Source: Nitrospirota bacterium
GTDB lineage: Bacteria > Nitrospirota > Thermodesulfovibrionia > UBA6902
Length of the DNA stretch: 64,000 nt
Direction of reading: 5' to 3'
Assembly: GCA_016215115.1 (NCBI GenBank)
Contig: JACRLN010000057.1
Location: 1 to 64,000, forward strand
Positions 47,118 to 55,361 of this stretch are shown here, piece after piece (the stretch's first letter is position 1; each line of letters starts with the position of its first letter). The notes under the pieces were generated by a model. The model saw only the letters and a program-made list of their open reading frames with translations, was not told where the DNA came from and ran no database searches. The translations under genes were made by a program, and so were the position numbers.

Positions 47118-47987
47118 TTAGAATAAAGGGAGCAAGTAATCAAACAATGTAAATATAAATACAGTGATGCTGATATAACCATTCATATTAAAAAAGGCAA
47201 TATTGAGTTTACTCAGGTCAGTAGGCTTGACCAGGGCATGTTCATACAGCAAAAGCCCTGATGCTATTAGAACTCCGAGGAGATAAATACCACTTAAATT
47301 AAACTGGGGGATAAGGCTCAAAAGCAACCCGATGGTGATTATATGAAATATTCTCGCTGTCCAGAGTGAGGCCTTTATGCCGAAGATGCTCGGGATAGAA
47401 TAAATACCATGTCTTTTATCGAAATCCATATCCTGCAGGCCGTAAAGGGCGTCAAAGCCCGCTACCCAGAACATTACCGCAAAGCAGAGCGGCAGAATTT
47501 TATAATCAAATGCTCCTTGTACGGCAATCCATGCGCCGAGTGGAGCGAGTGAAAGCGCAATTCCAAGTACGATATGACAAAGCCATGTAAACCTTTTCGT
47601 ATACGAATAAGTAAGCAGTACCAGGACAAACAAAGGTGAGATTTGTAAACAAAGCGGGTTGAGCTTGTAAGCAGCAAGCAATAATAATGCAAAAGCAATA
47701 ACAGTGAAAATAAACGCTTCCCACGTTTTTATAACACCTTTCGGAATTTCTCTGTTCTCCGTCCTTGGGTTTAATGCATCAATTTTCCTGTCTATGATCC
47801 TGTTCATACCCATCGCACCTGATCGGCCGCAAACCATAGCTACTGTTATCCAGAAGGTCTGATAAAGTGATGGAATTCCATTAGCTGCAATAAGCGCTGA
47901 TGTAAATGCAAAAGGAAGTGCAAAAATGGAATGTGAGAATTTGATGAGTCTTAAATAGTCTATGATTTTCTTAAAGATAACAGTCAT
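47118..47987 (-). CDS. UbiA-family aromatic prenyltransferase (UbiA/MqnP type)
   Basis: Integral membrane enzyme that attaches a polyprenyl chain to an aromatic acid during quinone synthesis. 289 residues and about eight or nine helices. The first Asp-rich motif is in MGMNRIIDRKIDALNPRTENREIP (N-x3-D-x3-D), and the second is in GLQDMDFDKRHGIYSIP. In lineages with the futalosine route this subtype is called MqnP and works in menaquinone synthesis. Which quinone it serves here cannot be decided from the window. Confidence 0.9.
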   Translation of the reverse strand: MTVIFKKIIDYLRLIKFSHSIFALPFAFTSALIAANGIPSLYQTFWITVAMVCGRSGAMGMNRIIDRKIDALNPRTENREIPKGVIKTWEAFIFTVIAFALLLLAAYKLNPLCLQISPLFVLVLLTYSYTKRFTWLCHIVLGIALSLAPLGAWIAVQGAFDYKILPLCFAVMFWVAGFDALYGLQDMDFDKRHGIYSIPSIFGIKASLWTARIFHIITIGLLLSLIPQFNLSGIYLLGVLIASGLLLYEHALVKPTDLSKLNIAFFNMNGYISITVFIFTLFDYLLPLF

Positions 47988-48074
47988 AAATCTTCAGGTA
48001 GAGTAAATCTTTGATAAGCTTTATTGTAATTTTTAGGAAAGCTAAAAGCAACCGTAGGTTTATTTACTTCGCGG

Positions 48075-48473
48075 TCATTTATAAAAACTTAGCGCCAAAT
48101 CTACTAATATGGAAATTATTGAGAGGAGAAAAATGATCAAATAATTAGTATCCTCATGGGATTTTTTTAATGATGAAAGAAGAAATGTTACTACCTCTCT
48201 TTCTTCTTCCGAAAGGCAGGCGTTGGCCCTGACCTTTTCAATCAGTTCGAAATCTCTAATTACATTCTTTCTTTTTCTTGCAATAGCATAGCGATACATA
48301 AAGAAACCGATATACCCCAAAACCCCTATATACCAGACCGGTCTTACCCATTCGGGCTCGATCCGCTGAAAAACGATAATTATTCTAAAGGCAATGGCTG
48401 AAACGATGCCAAGTAAAAAAAAGCTGAAGCTTATATATCCCGGAACGGTATGCGGAAGTTTCTTTTTGGTCAA
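48075..48473 (-). CDS. Small membrane protein coupled to the sigma-54 activator
   Basis: 132 residues, unrecognised family. Three membrane segments (ISFSFFLLGIVSAIAFRIIIV, VWYIGVLGYIGFFMYRYAI, and C-terminal LIIFLLSIISILVDLALSFY) flank a charged cytoplasmic region with NACLSEEEREVVTFLLSSL. Its start overlaps the end of the sigma-54 activator gene by 4 bp, so the two are co-translated. It may tie the regulator to a membrane signal, but nothing proves this. Confidence 0.75.
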   Translation of the reverse strand: MTKKKLPHTVPGYISFSFFLLGIVSAIAFRIIIVFQRIEPEWVRPVWYIGVLGYIGFFMYRYAIARKRKNVIRDFELIEKVRANACLSEEEREVVTFLLSSLKKSHEDTNYLIIFLLSIISILVDLALSFYK

Positions 48474-50002
48474 CTTCTTTCTTCCAATCCATATTTTTTT
48501 ATCTTATACCCTATCTGACGCGGCGTAATTCCAAGCAGTTTTGCCGCCTTGGCCTGAACCCATCCCGACTTTTCGAGGGCGTCGCGGATATTTGTTTTTT
48601 CAATCTCCGAGATATTAGTTATTAATGAAACGGATTTATTCAAACCCTTTAACCGGCGCACACTTAGTGAATCAGGCAAATCTGAGGGGGCAATTATATC
48701 GGAAGTTGACATGATTACCAACCGCTCTATGGTATTTTCCAGCTCCCGCACATTACCGGGCCAATCGTAGTTCATAAGAATTTGCAGGGCATTTTTATCA
48801 AGATGCACAGAACGGTTATGTTCGTTATTGAATTTTGCCAGAAAATATTCTATCAGCGCAGTGATATCCTCGCTTCTTTCCCTGAGGGGCGGCAGAAAAA
48901 CAGGGATAACGTTTAACCGGTAATACAGGTCTTCCCTGAATTTCCCCTGTGATACGAGGTATTCGAGATCCCTGCTTGTTGCAGTAATTATCCTTACATC
49001 TACCTTGATGGTCTTTTCACTGCCGACCGGCTCAAATTCTCTTTCCTGTAAAACCCTCAGGATTTTCGGCTGAAGCGTCAAGGGCAGGTCGCCGACTTCA
49101 TCGAGAAAAATCGTTCCTTTGTTTGCGAGCTCGAATCTGCCTTTTCTCGAAAATATGGCGCCGGTAAATGCGCCTTTTTCATGGCCAAAGAGCTCTGATT
49201 CCAGAAGTCCTTCCGGTATTGAAGCGCAGTTAAATTTAATGAAGGGCCTCTTGCTCCTGGGACTCATATAATGGAGGGCCCTGGCAATCAGCTCTTTGCC
49301 CGTGCCGCTTTCTCCCCGTAAAATTACCGATGCCTTTGTGGGGGCTACGCGATGCACAGCCGCAAAGACTTCCTGCATCCTGTCTGATTGCCCTATAATT
49401 TTATCTATGCTGTATCTTTCCTTTAATTCCCTCTTTAAATTCTCCTTCTCTTTTTCTATCTTTTCATAGCTTTCCCAGAGCCTTACAAACTGTGCAATCA
49501 AGGAAGCGACAATTGTCAAAACCCTCAGGTCATCATCTACATTTCCATGCTTTTTTGAATAAATCCTGTCTACGCTTAATACGCCTAATCCTTCATTTTT
49601 AAATTCTATTGGTACACTCAGAAAAGAGATTCCGTCTTTTTCAGGACGGGAACCTGTCTTGTTTAAAAAAAGCGGTTCTTTCCCGATGTTGGGAATCACC
49701 ATTGGTGTTCTTTTTTCAAGGACACGGCCTACAATTCCTTCTCCAATACGGTATTTACCCTTTTCGATATTCTGCTTTGTAAGTCCGTGAGCAGCAGCGA
49801 TGCGAAGCTCCTGTGATAGCGGGTCCAGGAGGAATACGCATCCCCTCTGCATCTCGAGGAGATTGCCGAGGGTTGCCATTGCTGATGATAGATTCTTTTC
49901 GAGGTCAAAAGACGCCGTGAGAACCTTGCTGACCTCAAGGATGGCGGCAAGCTCCCGGTTTTTATGAACTATCAACTCTGTTTTCTGGTTCTTATCGGTC
50001 AT
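48470..50002 (-). CDS. Sigma-54-dependent activator with N-terminal GAF domain (NifA-like layout)
   Basis: 510 residues. A GAF sensor domain (about 20-175), an AAA+ ATPase with Walker A GESGTGKE (about 228-235), the sigma-54 contact loop GAFTGA and an RLNVIPVFLPPLRER segment, and a C-terminal Fis-type helix-turn-helix (AKAAKLLGITPRQIGYKI). GAF-AAA-Fis is the NifA/FhlA-type order. The GAF ligand is unknown. There is no nif or hydrogenase gene nearby, so the regulon is undetermined. It is co-translated with the following small membrane protein. Confidence 0.92.
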   Translation of the reverse strand: MTDKNQKTELIVHKNRELAAILEVSKVLTASFDLEKNLSSAMATLGNLLEMQRGCVFLLDPLSQELRIAAAHGLTKQNIEKGKYRIGEGIVGRVLEKRTPMVIPNIGKEPLFLNKTGSRPEKDGISFLSVPIEFKNEGLGVLSVDRIYSKKHGNVDDDLRVLTIVASLIAQFVRLWESYEKIEKEKENLKRELKERYSIDKIIGQSDRMQEVFAAVHRVAPTKASVILRGESGTGKELIARALHYMSPRSKRPFIKFNCASIPEGLLESELFGHEKGAFTGAIFSRKGRFELANKGTIFLDEVGDLPLTLQPKILRVLQEREFEPVGSEKTIKVDVRIITATSRDLEYLVSQGKFREDLYYRLNVIPVFLPPLRERSEDITALIEYFLAKFNNEHNRSVHLDKNALQILMNYDWPGNVRELENTIERLVIMSTSDIIAPSDLPDSLSVRRLKGLNKSVSLITNISEIEKTNIRDALEKSGWVQAKAAKLLGITPRQIGYKIKKYGLEERS

Positions 50003-50118
50003 CAGTAAATTTTACATGAATTGAGCACTTTTTGTAGCCGAAACCTTCAGGTTGCGAATTCTGAATAAGCTTTGTAATTATACCTGTACATAGCGTCATA
50101 AATAATTGCGCATAAATC

Positions 50119-50225
50119 GTCATTCCCGCAGTTCTTAAGCGGGAATCCAGAAGCAGTTGATTTGAAAGAATACTGGATTCGTCCCCGAAGGTCTTTATCG
50201 GGGATAAAAAACTTCGGGAATGACA
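50119..50225. repeat. Dispersed palindromic repeat (copy nearly identical to 54009-54121)
   Basis: Left hairpin gtcattcccgcagttctta..gcgggaatccag, then agcagttgatttgaaagaat, then the right hairpin actggattc...cgggaatgacaa with a nested ccccgaaggtctttatcgggg stem. The central 20 bp differ from the 54009 copy by a single base (ttgaaa versus ttaaaa), which suggests recent spread. It fills the spacer between the sigma-54 activator and mnmE. Confidence 0.8.
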
Positions 50226-50273
50226 ACGGGCTAAAGCCTGTGACAGGATTTTACCTGTATACCTGAATTTAAA

Positions 50274-51737
50274 TTACTTCCCAATACAAAAATTGCTGAA
50301 TATCTTGTTTAGAATATCATCGGGGGTTGTAATCCCGATAATTTCACCAATTGCATCAAGGGCGTCTCTTAATTCAACAGACAGGAATTCAGGAGAGGTT
50401 TTATTCGTGACCGCAGTGAGGAAAGAATTAATTGATACAAGGGCTTTTTCAAGAGCATGTACATGTCTGATATTGGTAACGACATCTGTGTTGCTTTCAA
50501 TATGGCCGTGTAAGACAGTGTCTACTATCCTGGTTTTCAGTTTCTCAATCCCGGATCCTTTTTTGGCGGAGATCCGGACTATTTTTTGCTTCAAAAATAT
50601 CTCCGCTGCGTCATTCCGGGCTTGACCTAAAATCTCGTAGGGGCAACCCTTGTGGTTGCCATTCATGGGGGCAGGTACAAGACCTGCCCCTACATTCCAA
50701 TCTATCTTTTGTGGAAGGTCGGTTTTGTTTATGACTAAGATAGTATTCTTTGAAAGCGATTTCTCGATCAGTTCAATGTCTGTTTTCTGCAAAGCGCTGC
50801 TTCCATCGAGGATGAGGAGCACCATATCCGCATCTTCCATTGCATTGAGACTCCTTTTTACTCCTTCTTTTTCAGCAATGTTTTCAACATTTCTTATGCC
50901 TGCGGTATCCATAATTTTTACCGGAAGTCCCTTAATGTTTAAATATTCCTCAATAACATCCCTTGTGGTCCCAGGCATCTCTGTCACAATAGCCCTGTCA
51001 TGTTCGAGCAGTGCATTGAGTAAAGACGACTTGCCGACATTCGGCCTGCCTATAATTGCGGTTTTCAGCCCTTCACGCAGTATCATGCCGTAGCGTGAAC
51101 TGTCTATGAGATTCCTTAAGGATTGCTGAATTTTTAATGCCTTGTTTTTCATGTCTTTTAATGACAGAGACGCTATATCTTCTTCCGGGAAATCAATGTA
51201 TGCCTCAACAAATGCGGTCAGTTCGATAAGTTCTTCCCTTATTGCTTCCAGTTTTTTTGAAAGTCCTCCTCTGAGCTGCGCTATTGCGCTCTTTTGGCTT
51301 TGCTCTGTCAGTGCGTTTATAACATCAAGCACTGCCTCTGCCTGTGCAAGATCGATTCTGCCATTGATAAATGCTCTTTGTGTAAATTCTCCAGGTTCTG
51401 CAAGTCTTGCCCCGTTATTTAGAACTTGTTCTAATACTTTTTTCAGAGGAAAGACGCCTCCGTGACAATTTATTTCAACAATATCTTCTTTTGTATAAGT
51501 ATTCGGCGCTTTCATTACTGACACAAGTACCTCGTCTACAACGTCTTTATTCAAAGGATCTATGATATGTCCGAAGAGGATTCGGTGGGTTGGCGTTTGT
51601 TTGATCTTTTTCTTTTTGGGAGAGATGAAAATCTTCTCAACTATCTTTATTGCGTCTTTGCCGCTGAGCCTCACAATGCCGATGCCGCCGCGGCCTAACG
51701 GAGTGGATATGGCGGCTATTGTGTCTTCGGTATGCAT
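50274..51737 (-). CDS. mnmE: tRNA modification GTPase MnmE
   Basis: With MnmG, makes the 5-carboxymethylaminomethyl-type modification at U34 of tRNAs. It has the N-terminal folate-binding domain (DTIAAISTPLGRGGIGIVRLSG), helical domains, and the G domain with G1 GRPNVGKSS, G2 GTTRDV, G3 DTAGIR and G4 NKTD. It ends in CIGK, the C-terminal motif with the functional Cys. The 487 residues exceed the usual 450-460 because a repeat-encoded peptide (core GAGLVPAPMNGNHKG) is inserted after the G4 motif, corresponding to 50610-50699. All GTPase motifs remain intact, so the enzyme is probably active. Confidence 0.95.
   Translation of the reverse strand: MHTEDTIAAISTPLGRGGIGIVRLSGKDAIKIVEKIFISPKKKKIKQTPTHRILFGHIIDPLNKDVVDEVLVSVMKAPNTYTKEDIVEINCHGGVFPLKKVLEQVLNNGARLAEPGEFTQRAFINGRIDLAQAEAVLDVINALTEQSQKSAIAQLRGGLSKKLEAIREELIELTAFVEAYIDFPEEDIASLSLKDMKNKALKIQQSLRNLIDSSRYGMILREGLKTAIIGRPNVGKSSLLNALLEHDRAIVTEMPGTTRDVIEEYLNIKGLPVKIMDTAGIRNVENIAEKEGVKRSLNAMEDADMVLLILDGSSALQKTDIELIEKSLSKNTILVINKTDLPQKIDWNVGAGLVPAPMNGNHKGCPYEILGQARNDAAEIFLKQKIVRISAKKGSGIEKLKTRIVDTVLHGHIESNTDVVTNIRHVHALEKALVSINSFLTAVTNKTSPEFLSVELRDALDAIGEIIGITTPDDILNKIFSNFCIGK
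50610..50699. repeat. Palindromic repeat inserted in frame in mnmE
   Basis: gtcattccgggcttgacc is a left half of the dispersed family; it is followed by taggggcaacccttgtggttgcc and gggcaggtacaagacctgcccctac, two hairpins. The length keeps the mnmE frame open and encodes about 30 residues between the G4 motif and the next strand (IVRISAKKG) of the GTPase domain. Confidence 0.85.
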
Positions 51738-51809
51738 GAGTTTCTCAAATGGCCCTCTCTACAGCAAGACAGAAATACGGTTATCTTCAAGCTATAGGAA
51801 ATATCAAAT

Positions 51810-53342
51810 TTATGCTGCTTTTTTATTCACAAAGTACTGCTGGGTAATTCCAAGTATATTATTTACAAGCCAGTAGAGAACCAGACCGGAGGGGAAGGTC
51901 AGAAACATAAAGGTAAATATAATCGGCATGAACATCATTATCTTTGCCTGTGCAGGGTCCATGGTTGAGGGTGTCATTTTCTGCTGAATCACCATTGTAA
52001 CGCCCATGGTGATAGGAAGTATGTAATAAGGATCTTTTGCGGCGAGGTCGGTTATCCAAAATGCGAACGGCGCGCCTCGCAACTCAATTGCCTTATTGAG
52101 AACATTATAAAGAGCAATAAAAACAGGTATCTGCAGTAACATCGGCAGGCACCCGCCAACAGGGTTTACCTTGTGTTTTTTATAAAGCGCCATCATTTCT
52201 TTCTGCATTTTTTGCGGGTCTTTTGAATATTTTTCCTTTATCTCAGCCATCATGGGCTGGATTTTTTGCATCTTCTTCATTGACTGCTGGCTTTTGTTCA
52301 GGATGGGAATAAATGGTATTCTTACGACTATTGTTAAAAGAATTATTGTCCAGCCGTAGTTCCCCAAAAACTTATGAAAGAATTTCAATACCCAGAAGAG
52401 GGGCATCGCAACAACTGTAAACCATCCAAAATCAACTATATGTTCGAGTCCCTTGTTTAAGTTTTTAAGCCTGTCGTATTCCTTGGGCCCTGCATAGAAG
52501 ATGAAATCCTGTTTAGGTTGCGTCACTTTAAATGCAATTTCCGGCGAAGCGCCTTCTTTCCAGACGTTTGCGCCTTCAGTTTGAGCAAGAGGTACCAGAG
52601 CTGCGGTAAAATATTTATCCTCCTGGGCAATCCAGAGGATGTTGCCTGTAAAATTCAATTTTTCTTTCAGCTTCTCATCAAATTCCTTTCTGTCTGAATC
52701 GATCAGGAGGACCGGCCCTTTATGCTCCTTTTGCTGTTTATCAAAGACGCCGAAGTCTGTTCCTACAGGAAGGATGTATGATGGGGTGTTAACTGTTTCT
52801 ATAGAAAGATCGACCTTGAAATCATTATTGTAGAAAACGAATTTTTTCTTGACGGACATAACATTGTTGCTGAAAGTAAATATCAATTCCCCCTGTGTGT
52901 TCCCTTTAGACAGCATGAGTTGTTTAATATTGGGTTCATAAATTAGTTTTAACGGCAGGGTGCGGTTTGCATCTTCAAAAATTATTCCAAGAGGCGGAAT
53001 AGAGCCGGGTTCATTCAGGAGAACAACAGGCATTTTGTGACTGTCCATATAAGTTTTTAGTTCCCATGATTTAATTATCGCCCCTTCAGTAGAAAAGACC
53101 GCTTTGTACAGGTCTGTCTCAACTATAATATCGTTTGCCAGGGTTTCTTTTGTTCCTGGATATTCGATGGAGGGCTGCGAGGAAGGTTGTGTTGTTTCTG
53201 TTTTGACCGCCGGCTCTGTTTTCAGGGGGGCCTGTTCAGAAGGACGGGTCTTTTGCGGAGCATATTTTTTGGGAAAAAAATAGGACCAGCCTAACAATAT
53301 AAAAAGCGACAATATGACGGCTAACAGTGTGCGTTTTTCCAT
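51810..53342 (-). CDS. yidC: Membrane protein insertase YidC
   Basis: Inserts and folds inner-membrane proteins, with or without SecYEG. 510 residues: an N-terminal membrane anchor (RTLLAVILSLFILLGWSYFF), a Pro/Thr-rich linker, a periplasmic beta-super-sandwich domain (about 75-300), then the conserved five-helix core (YGWTIILLTIVVRIPFIPI, QKIQPMMAEIKEKY, NPVGGCLPMLLQIPVFIALY, MFMPIIFTFMF, SGLVLYWLVNNIL). This is the Gram-negative long form. It lies in the classical order mnmE-yidC-yidD-rpmH. Confidence 0.96.
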   Translation of the reverse strand: MEKRTLLAVILSLFILLGWSYFFPKKYAPQKTRPSEQAPLKTEPAVKTETTQPSSQPSIEYPGTKETLANDIIVETDLYKAVFSTEGAIIKSWELKTYMDSHKMPVVLLNEPGSIPPLGIIFEDANRTLPLKLIYEPNIKQLMLSKGNTQGELIFTFSNNVMSVKKKFVFYNNDFKVDLSIETVNTPSYILPVGTDFGVFDKQQKEHKGPVLLIDSDRKEFDEKLKEKLNFTGNILWIAQEDKYFTAALVPLAQTEGANVWKEGASPEIAFKVTQPKQDFIFYAGPKEYDRLKNLNKGLEHIVDFGWFTVVAMPLFWVLKFFHKFLGNYGWTIILLTIVVRIPFIPILNKSQQSMKKMQKIQPMMAEIKEKYSKDPQKMQKEMMALYKKHKVNPVGGCLPMLLQIPVFIALYNVLNKAIELRGAPFAFWITDLAAKDPYYILPITMGVTMVIQQKMTPSTMDPAQAKIMMFMPIIFTFMFLTFPSGLVLYWLVNNILGITQQYFVNKKAA

Positions 53343-53363
53343 TATTTTCCTTTAAAGAAACAT

Positions 53364-53591
53364 TTAACAGGCGTTGTCCAGATGTTCTACAGGATCATAT
53401 CCACCCGGGTGCAGAGGATGACATTTTGTGATCCGTTTAGCTGAAAGCCACATCCCCTTTAATAAACCATATTGACTTATTGCCTCAATGCTATAACTGG
53501 AACACGACGGATAAAATCTGCAGGTGTGAGGCAGGAACGGTGAAATGTATTTTTTATAATGCGTTATAATAAATATTGCTGATGATTTCAT
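53364..53591 (-). CDS. yidD: Membrane protein insertion efficiency factor YidD
   Basis: 75 residues with the family signature [20 protein letters not shown], then [22 protein letters not shown] and HPGGYDPV. YidD associates with the inner membrane and helps YidC-dependent insertion. It lies 21 bp upstream of yidC in the same orientation. Confidence 0.95.
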   Translation of the reverse strand: MKSSAIFIITHYKKYISPFLPHTCRFYPSCSSYSIEAISQYGLLKGMWLSAKRITKCHPLHPGGYDPVEHLDNAC

Positions 53592-53665
53592 TCTCTCGTT
53601 ATTTAAATTATATTGTCCGGATGTCGAGGTTGCTGTGCTGGACCTTTGAATCTTGGTGATATCAA

Positions 53666-53803
53666 TTATACGGCTAATTTTTTCCGACCCTTTGCGCGCC
53701 TTCTTTTAATTACATTCCGGCCGCCTTGTGTACTCATTCTTTCAAGAAAACCATGAGTCCTTTTGCGTTTCTTATTATGTGGACGGTAAGTTGTATATGT
53801 CAT
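53666..53803 (-). CDS. rpmH: 50S ribosomal protein L34
   Basis: A 45-residue basic protein, reverse frame from ATG at 53803 to TAA at 53666-53668. It reads [19 protein letters not shown], then [20 protein letters not shown] and RKKLAV, the L34 consensus (T.QP....R...HGF..RM.T..G..V...RR.KGR..L). A purine-rich ribosome site (taaggagatt) lies 5-11 bp upstream. Only 74 bp separate it from yidD; the rnpA gene normally found here is absent. Confidence 0.96.
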   Translation of the reverse strand: MTYTTYRPHNKKRKRTHGFLERMSTQGGRNVIKRRRAKGRKKLAV

Positions 53804-54195
53804 AATAATCTCCTTATGGGAATAACAAGGAACTTCAAACAGAGAGAAGTCCTGAATTTATGAACTGGTATTTTACCTTTACCCTTTCAAAAAAATCAAT
53901 GAACGCTGCATTTGACAGGAAAGGTTTATGGTTCAAGCAAAGACGCTGGAGGACACTGAGGATAAAAAATCTGGTTCTTCCGGGAAGAGTGTGGATAAGC
54001 TATACGCTGTCATTCCCGCAGTCTCCCCGATTACTACCTTCGGGGACCGGCTTAAGCGGGAATCCAGAAGCAGTTGATTTAAAAGAATACTGGATTCCCG
54101 ATAAAAAACTTCGGGAATGACGAGACGACACTTTGCATATATCTTGATTGATATAAAAAGGTTATACCCACAGAAATGTCGGACGAACGAAAAAT
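53804..54195. repeat. Intergenic region upstream of rpmH with palindromic repeat
   Basis: 392 bp. It contains the dispersed repeat at 54009-54121 (gtcattcccgcagtctcccc ... ttcgggaatgacg), nearly identical to the 50119 copy in its central part. One perfect DnaA-box-like 9-mer (tgtggataa, 53990-53998) lies beside it. An 86-codon frame (53860-54120) crosses the repeat and is not a gene. The rpmH promoter should lie near 53820-53900. Confidence 0.7.
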
Positions 54196-54636
54196 CTATT
54201 TCAAATTTTTAAAAAAGTGCAGGTAATAAACAAGGCTTGACAGTATCATGGCTCCGCCGAAACCTATGTATATGATCGCAAGATAAGGTTTTGGTATCGG
54301 CGAATGCCTCAGGATTATCCCCAATAAAATCATAACAACAACAATTAAATAACTTTTCCATGTCTGAAAGGCAAAAATACACACCTTTCCTTCTTTTGAC
54401 AGGATGCGGTCGGTATTCTTAGAAACTAATTTTAGAAAACCGAAACGATATATCAGAAACGCGAGGATAAATCCTGCCAATCCCGGCCATATAGCATTTT
54501 GCCGGCTGGCCTGAGATAACCAGTAAACAGCAAGCCTGCAGAGCATTATCCCGACAACACTCCATAAAATCCCGGAAAATAAAATCAGGAACCTTTTATC
54601 GACTGCAGGGTCATATTTTTTTATTTTAGAGTGCAT
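54196..54636 (-). CDS. Uncharacterised small membrane protein
   Basis: 146 residues with four predicted membrane segments (FLILFSGILWSVVGIMLCRL, IWPGLAGFILAFLIYRFGFL, SYLIVVVMILLGIILRHS, LAIIYIGFGGAMILSSLVYYL). The RFGFLKLVSKNTDRI segment between them is likely cytoplasmic. I do not recognise the family with certainty. It is the last gene of the queA-phoH-ybeY-dgkA run and lies 26 bp after the fused lipid kinase/phosphatase gene. Confidence 0.78.
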   Translation of the reverse strand: MHSKIKKYDPAVDKRFLILFSGILWSVVGIMLCRLAVYWLSQASRQNAIWPGLAGFILAFLIYRFGFLKLVSKNTDRILSKEGKVCIFAFQTWKSYLIVVVMILLGIILRHSPIPKPYLAIIYIGFGGAMILSSLVYYLHFFKNLK

Positions 54637-54662
54637 GATTTTTTCAGGTACTTTTATTTTGT

Positions 54663-55361
54663 TTATGAAAATATTTTAAAGAGCAAAAATGTTACAGCTA
54701 TGCCAAGCAGTGCGCCAAGGAGCACCTCAAGTGGTTTATGAACACCTGTGCTGACTCTGCCTTGCGCAATAAGAATAGCCATGATAAATACAAGCAAAGA
54801 AGGTATAAAACTCTCACTGATAAAGGTGATCACAACCCATATTGAAAAGGAAACTGCTGCATGACCGCTGGGCATTCCGCCCCTTAAAGGTTCCCCTTTT
54901 CCAAAAAACGATTTTGTTAACACTACAAGGATGAGCACAACAATGAGTGCAACAACGGCAACATCGGATTCTGCATGTTTTGCAATATACAGGCCGTTGT
55001 AAAAGAAATTTTTTACCGGTTCGTAGAGGATAATAAAGCCTATAACCGCAGCCCCTACGGCAGTTATAAGTACGGCCCCGGCAGCCATGTCTTTAATCCT
55101 TTTGGCCCTTTCGTCATATTCTCTGAATAGTATGTCTGTAATCGTTTCAAGAGCTGAGTTGAGCATTTCAACAGATAGAACAATAATTGACAGTGTTATT
55201 AAGATTACAACTTCCGACCAGCTTATGCCGATGGAAAAACTTATAATGAGTATCAATATTGATGCATAAAAATGGTAACGCATGTGCCGCTGTGTTTTTG
55301 CGGCATGAAGGATACCTTCTATCGCATGATTAGTGCTTTGAATCCATTTTCTTAACGGCAT
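54663..55361 (-). CDS. DgkA-PAP2 fusion (undecaprenol/diacylglycerol kinase with lipid phosphatase)
   Basis: 232 residues. The N-half (about 1-115) is a DgkA-type membrane kinase with the active-site helix IIVLSVEMLNSALETITD. The C-half (about 120-232) is a type 2 phosphatidic acid phosphatase domain with GGMPSGHAAVSFS (catalytic PSGH) and GRVSTGVHKPLEVLLG, where Glu replaces the usual Asp after the catalytic His. It presumably interconverts undecaprenol and its phosphates for cell-wall and O-antigen carriers. Start overlaps the ybeY 3' end by 32 bp. Similar fusions are known in several bacteria. Confidence 0.9.
   Translation of the reverse strand: MPLRKWIQSTNHAIEGILHAAKTQRHMRYHFYASILILIISFSIGISWSEVVILITLSIIVLSVEMLNSALETITDILFREYDERAKRIKDMAAGAVLITAVGAAVIGFIILYEPVKNFFYNGLYIAKHAESDVAVVALIVVLILVVLTKSFFGKGEPLRGGMPSGHAAVSFSIWVVITFISESFIPSLLVFIMAILIAQGRVSTGVHKPLEVLLGALLGIAVTFLLFKIFS

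Noticed and set aside
53990-53998. Possible replication origin (DnaA box tgtggataa upstream of rpmH)
   Set aside because: Only one perfect box, beside a mobile repeat; no cluster of boxes, no AT-rich unwinding element and no dnaA nearby.
53860-54120. 86-codon frame upstream of rpmH
   Set aside because: It runs through a dispersed palindromic repeat, has no ribosome site and no recognisable protein features.
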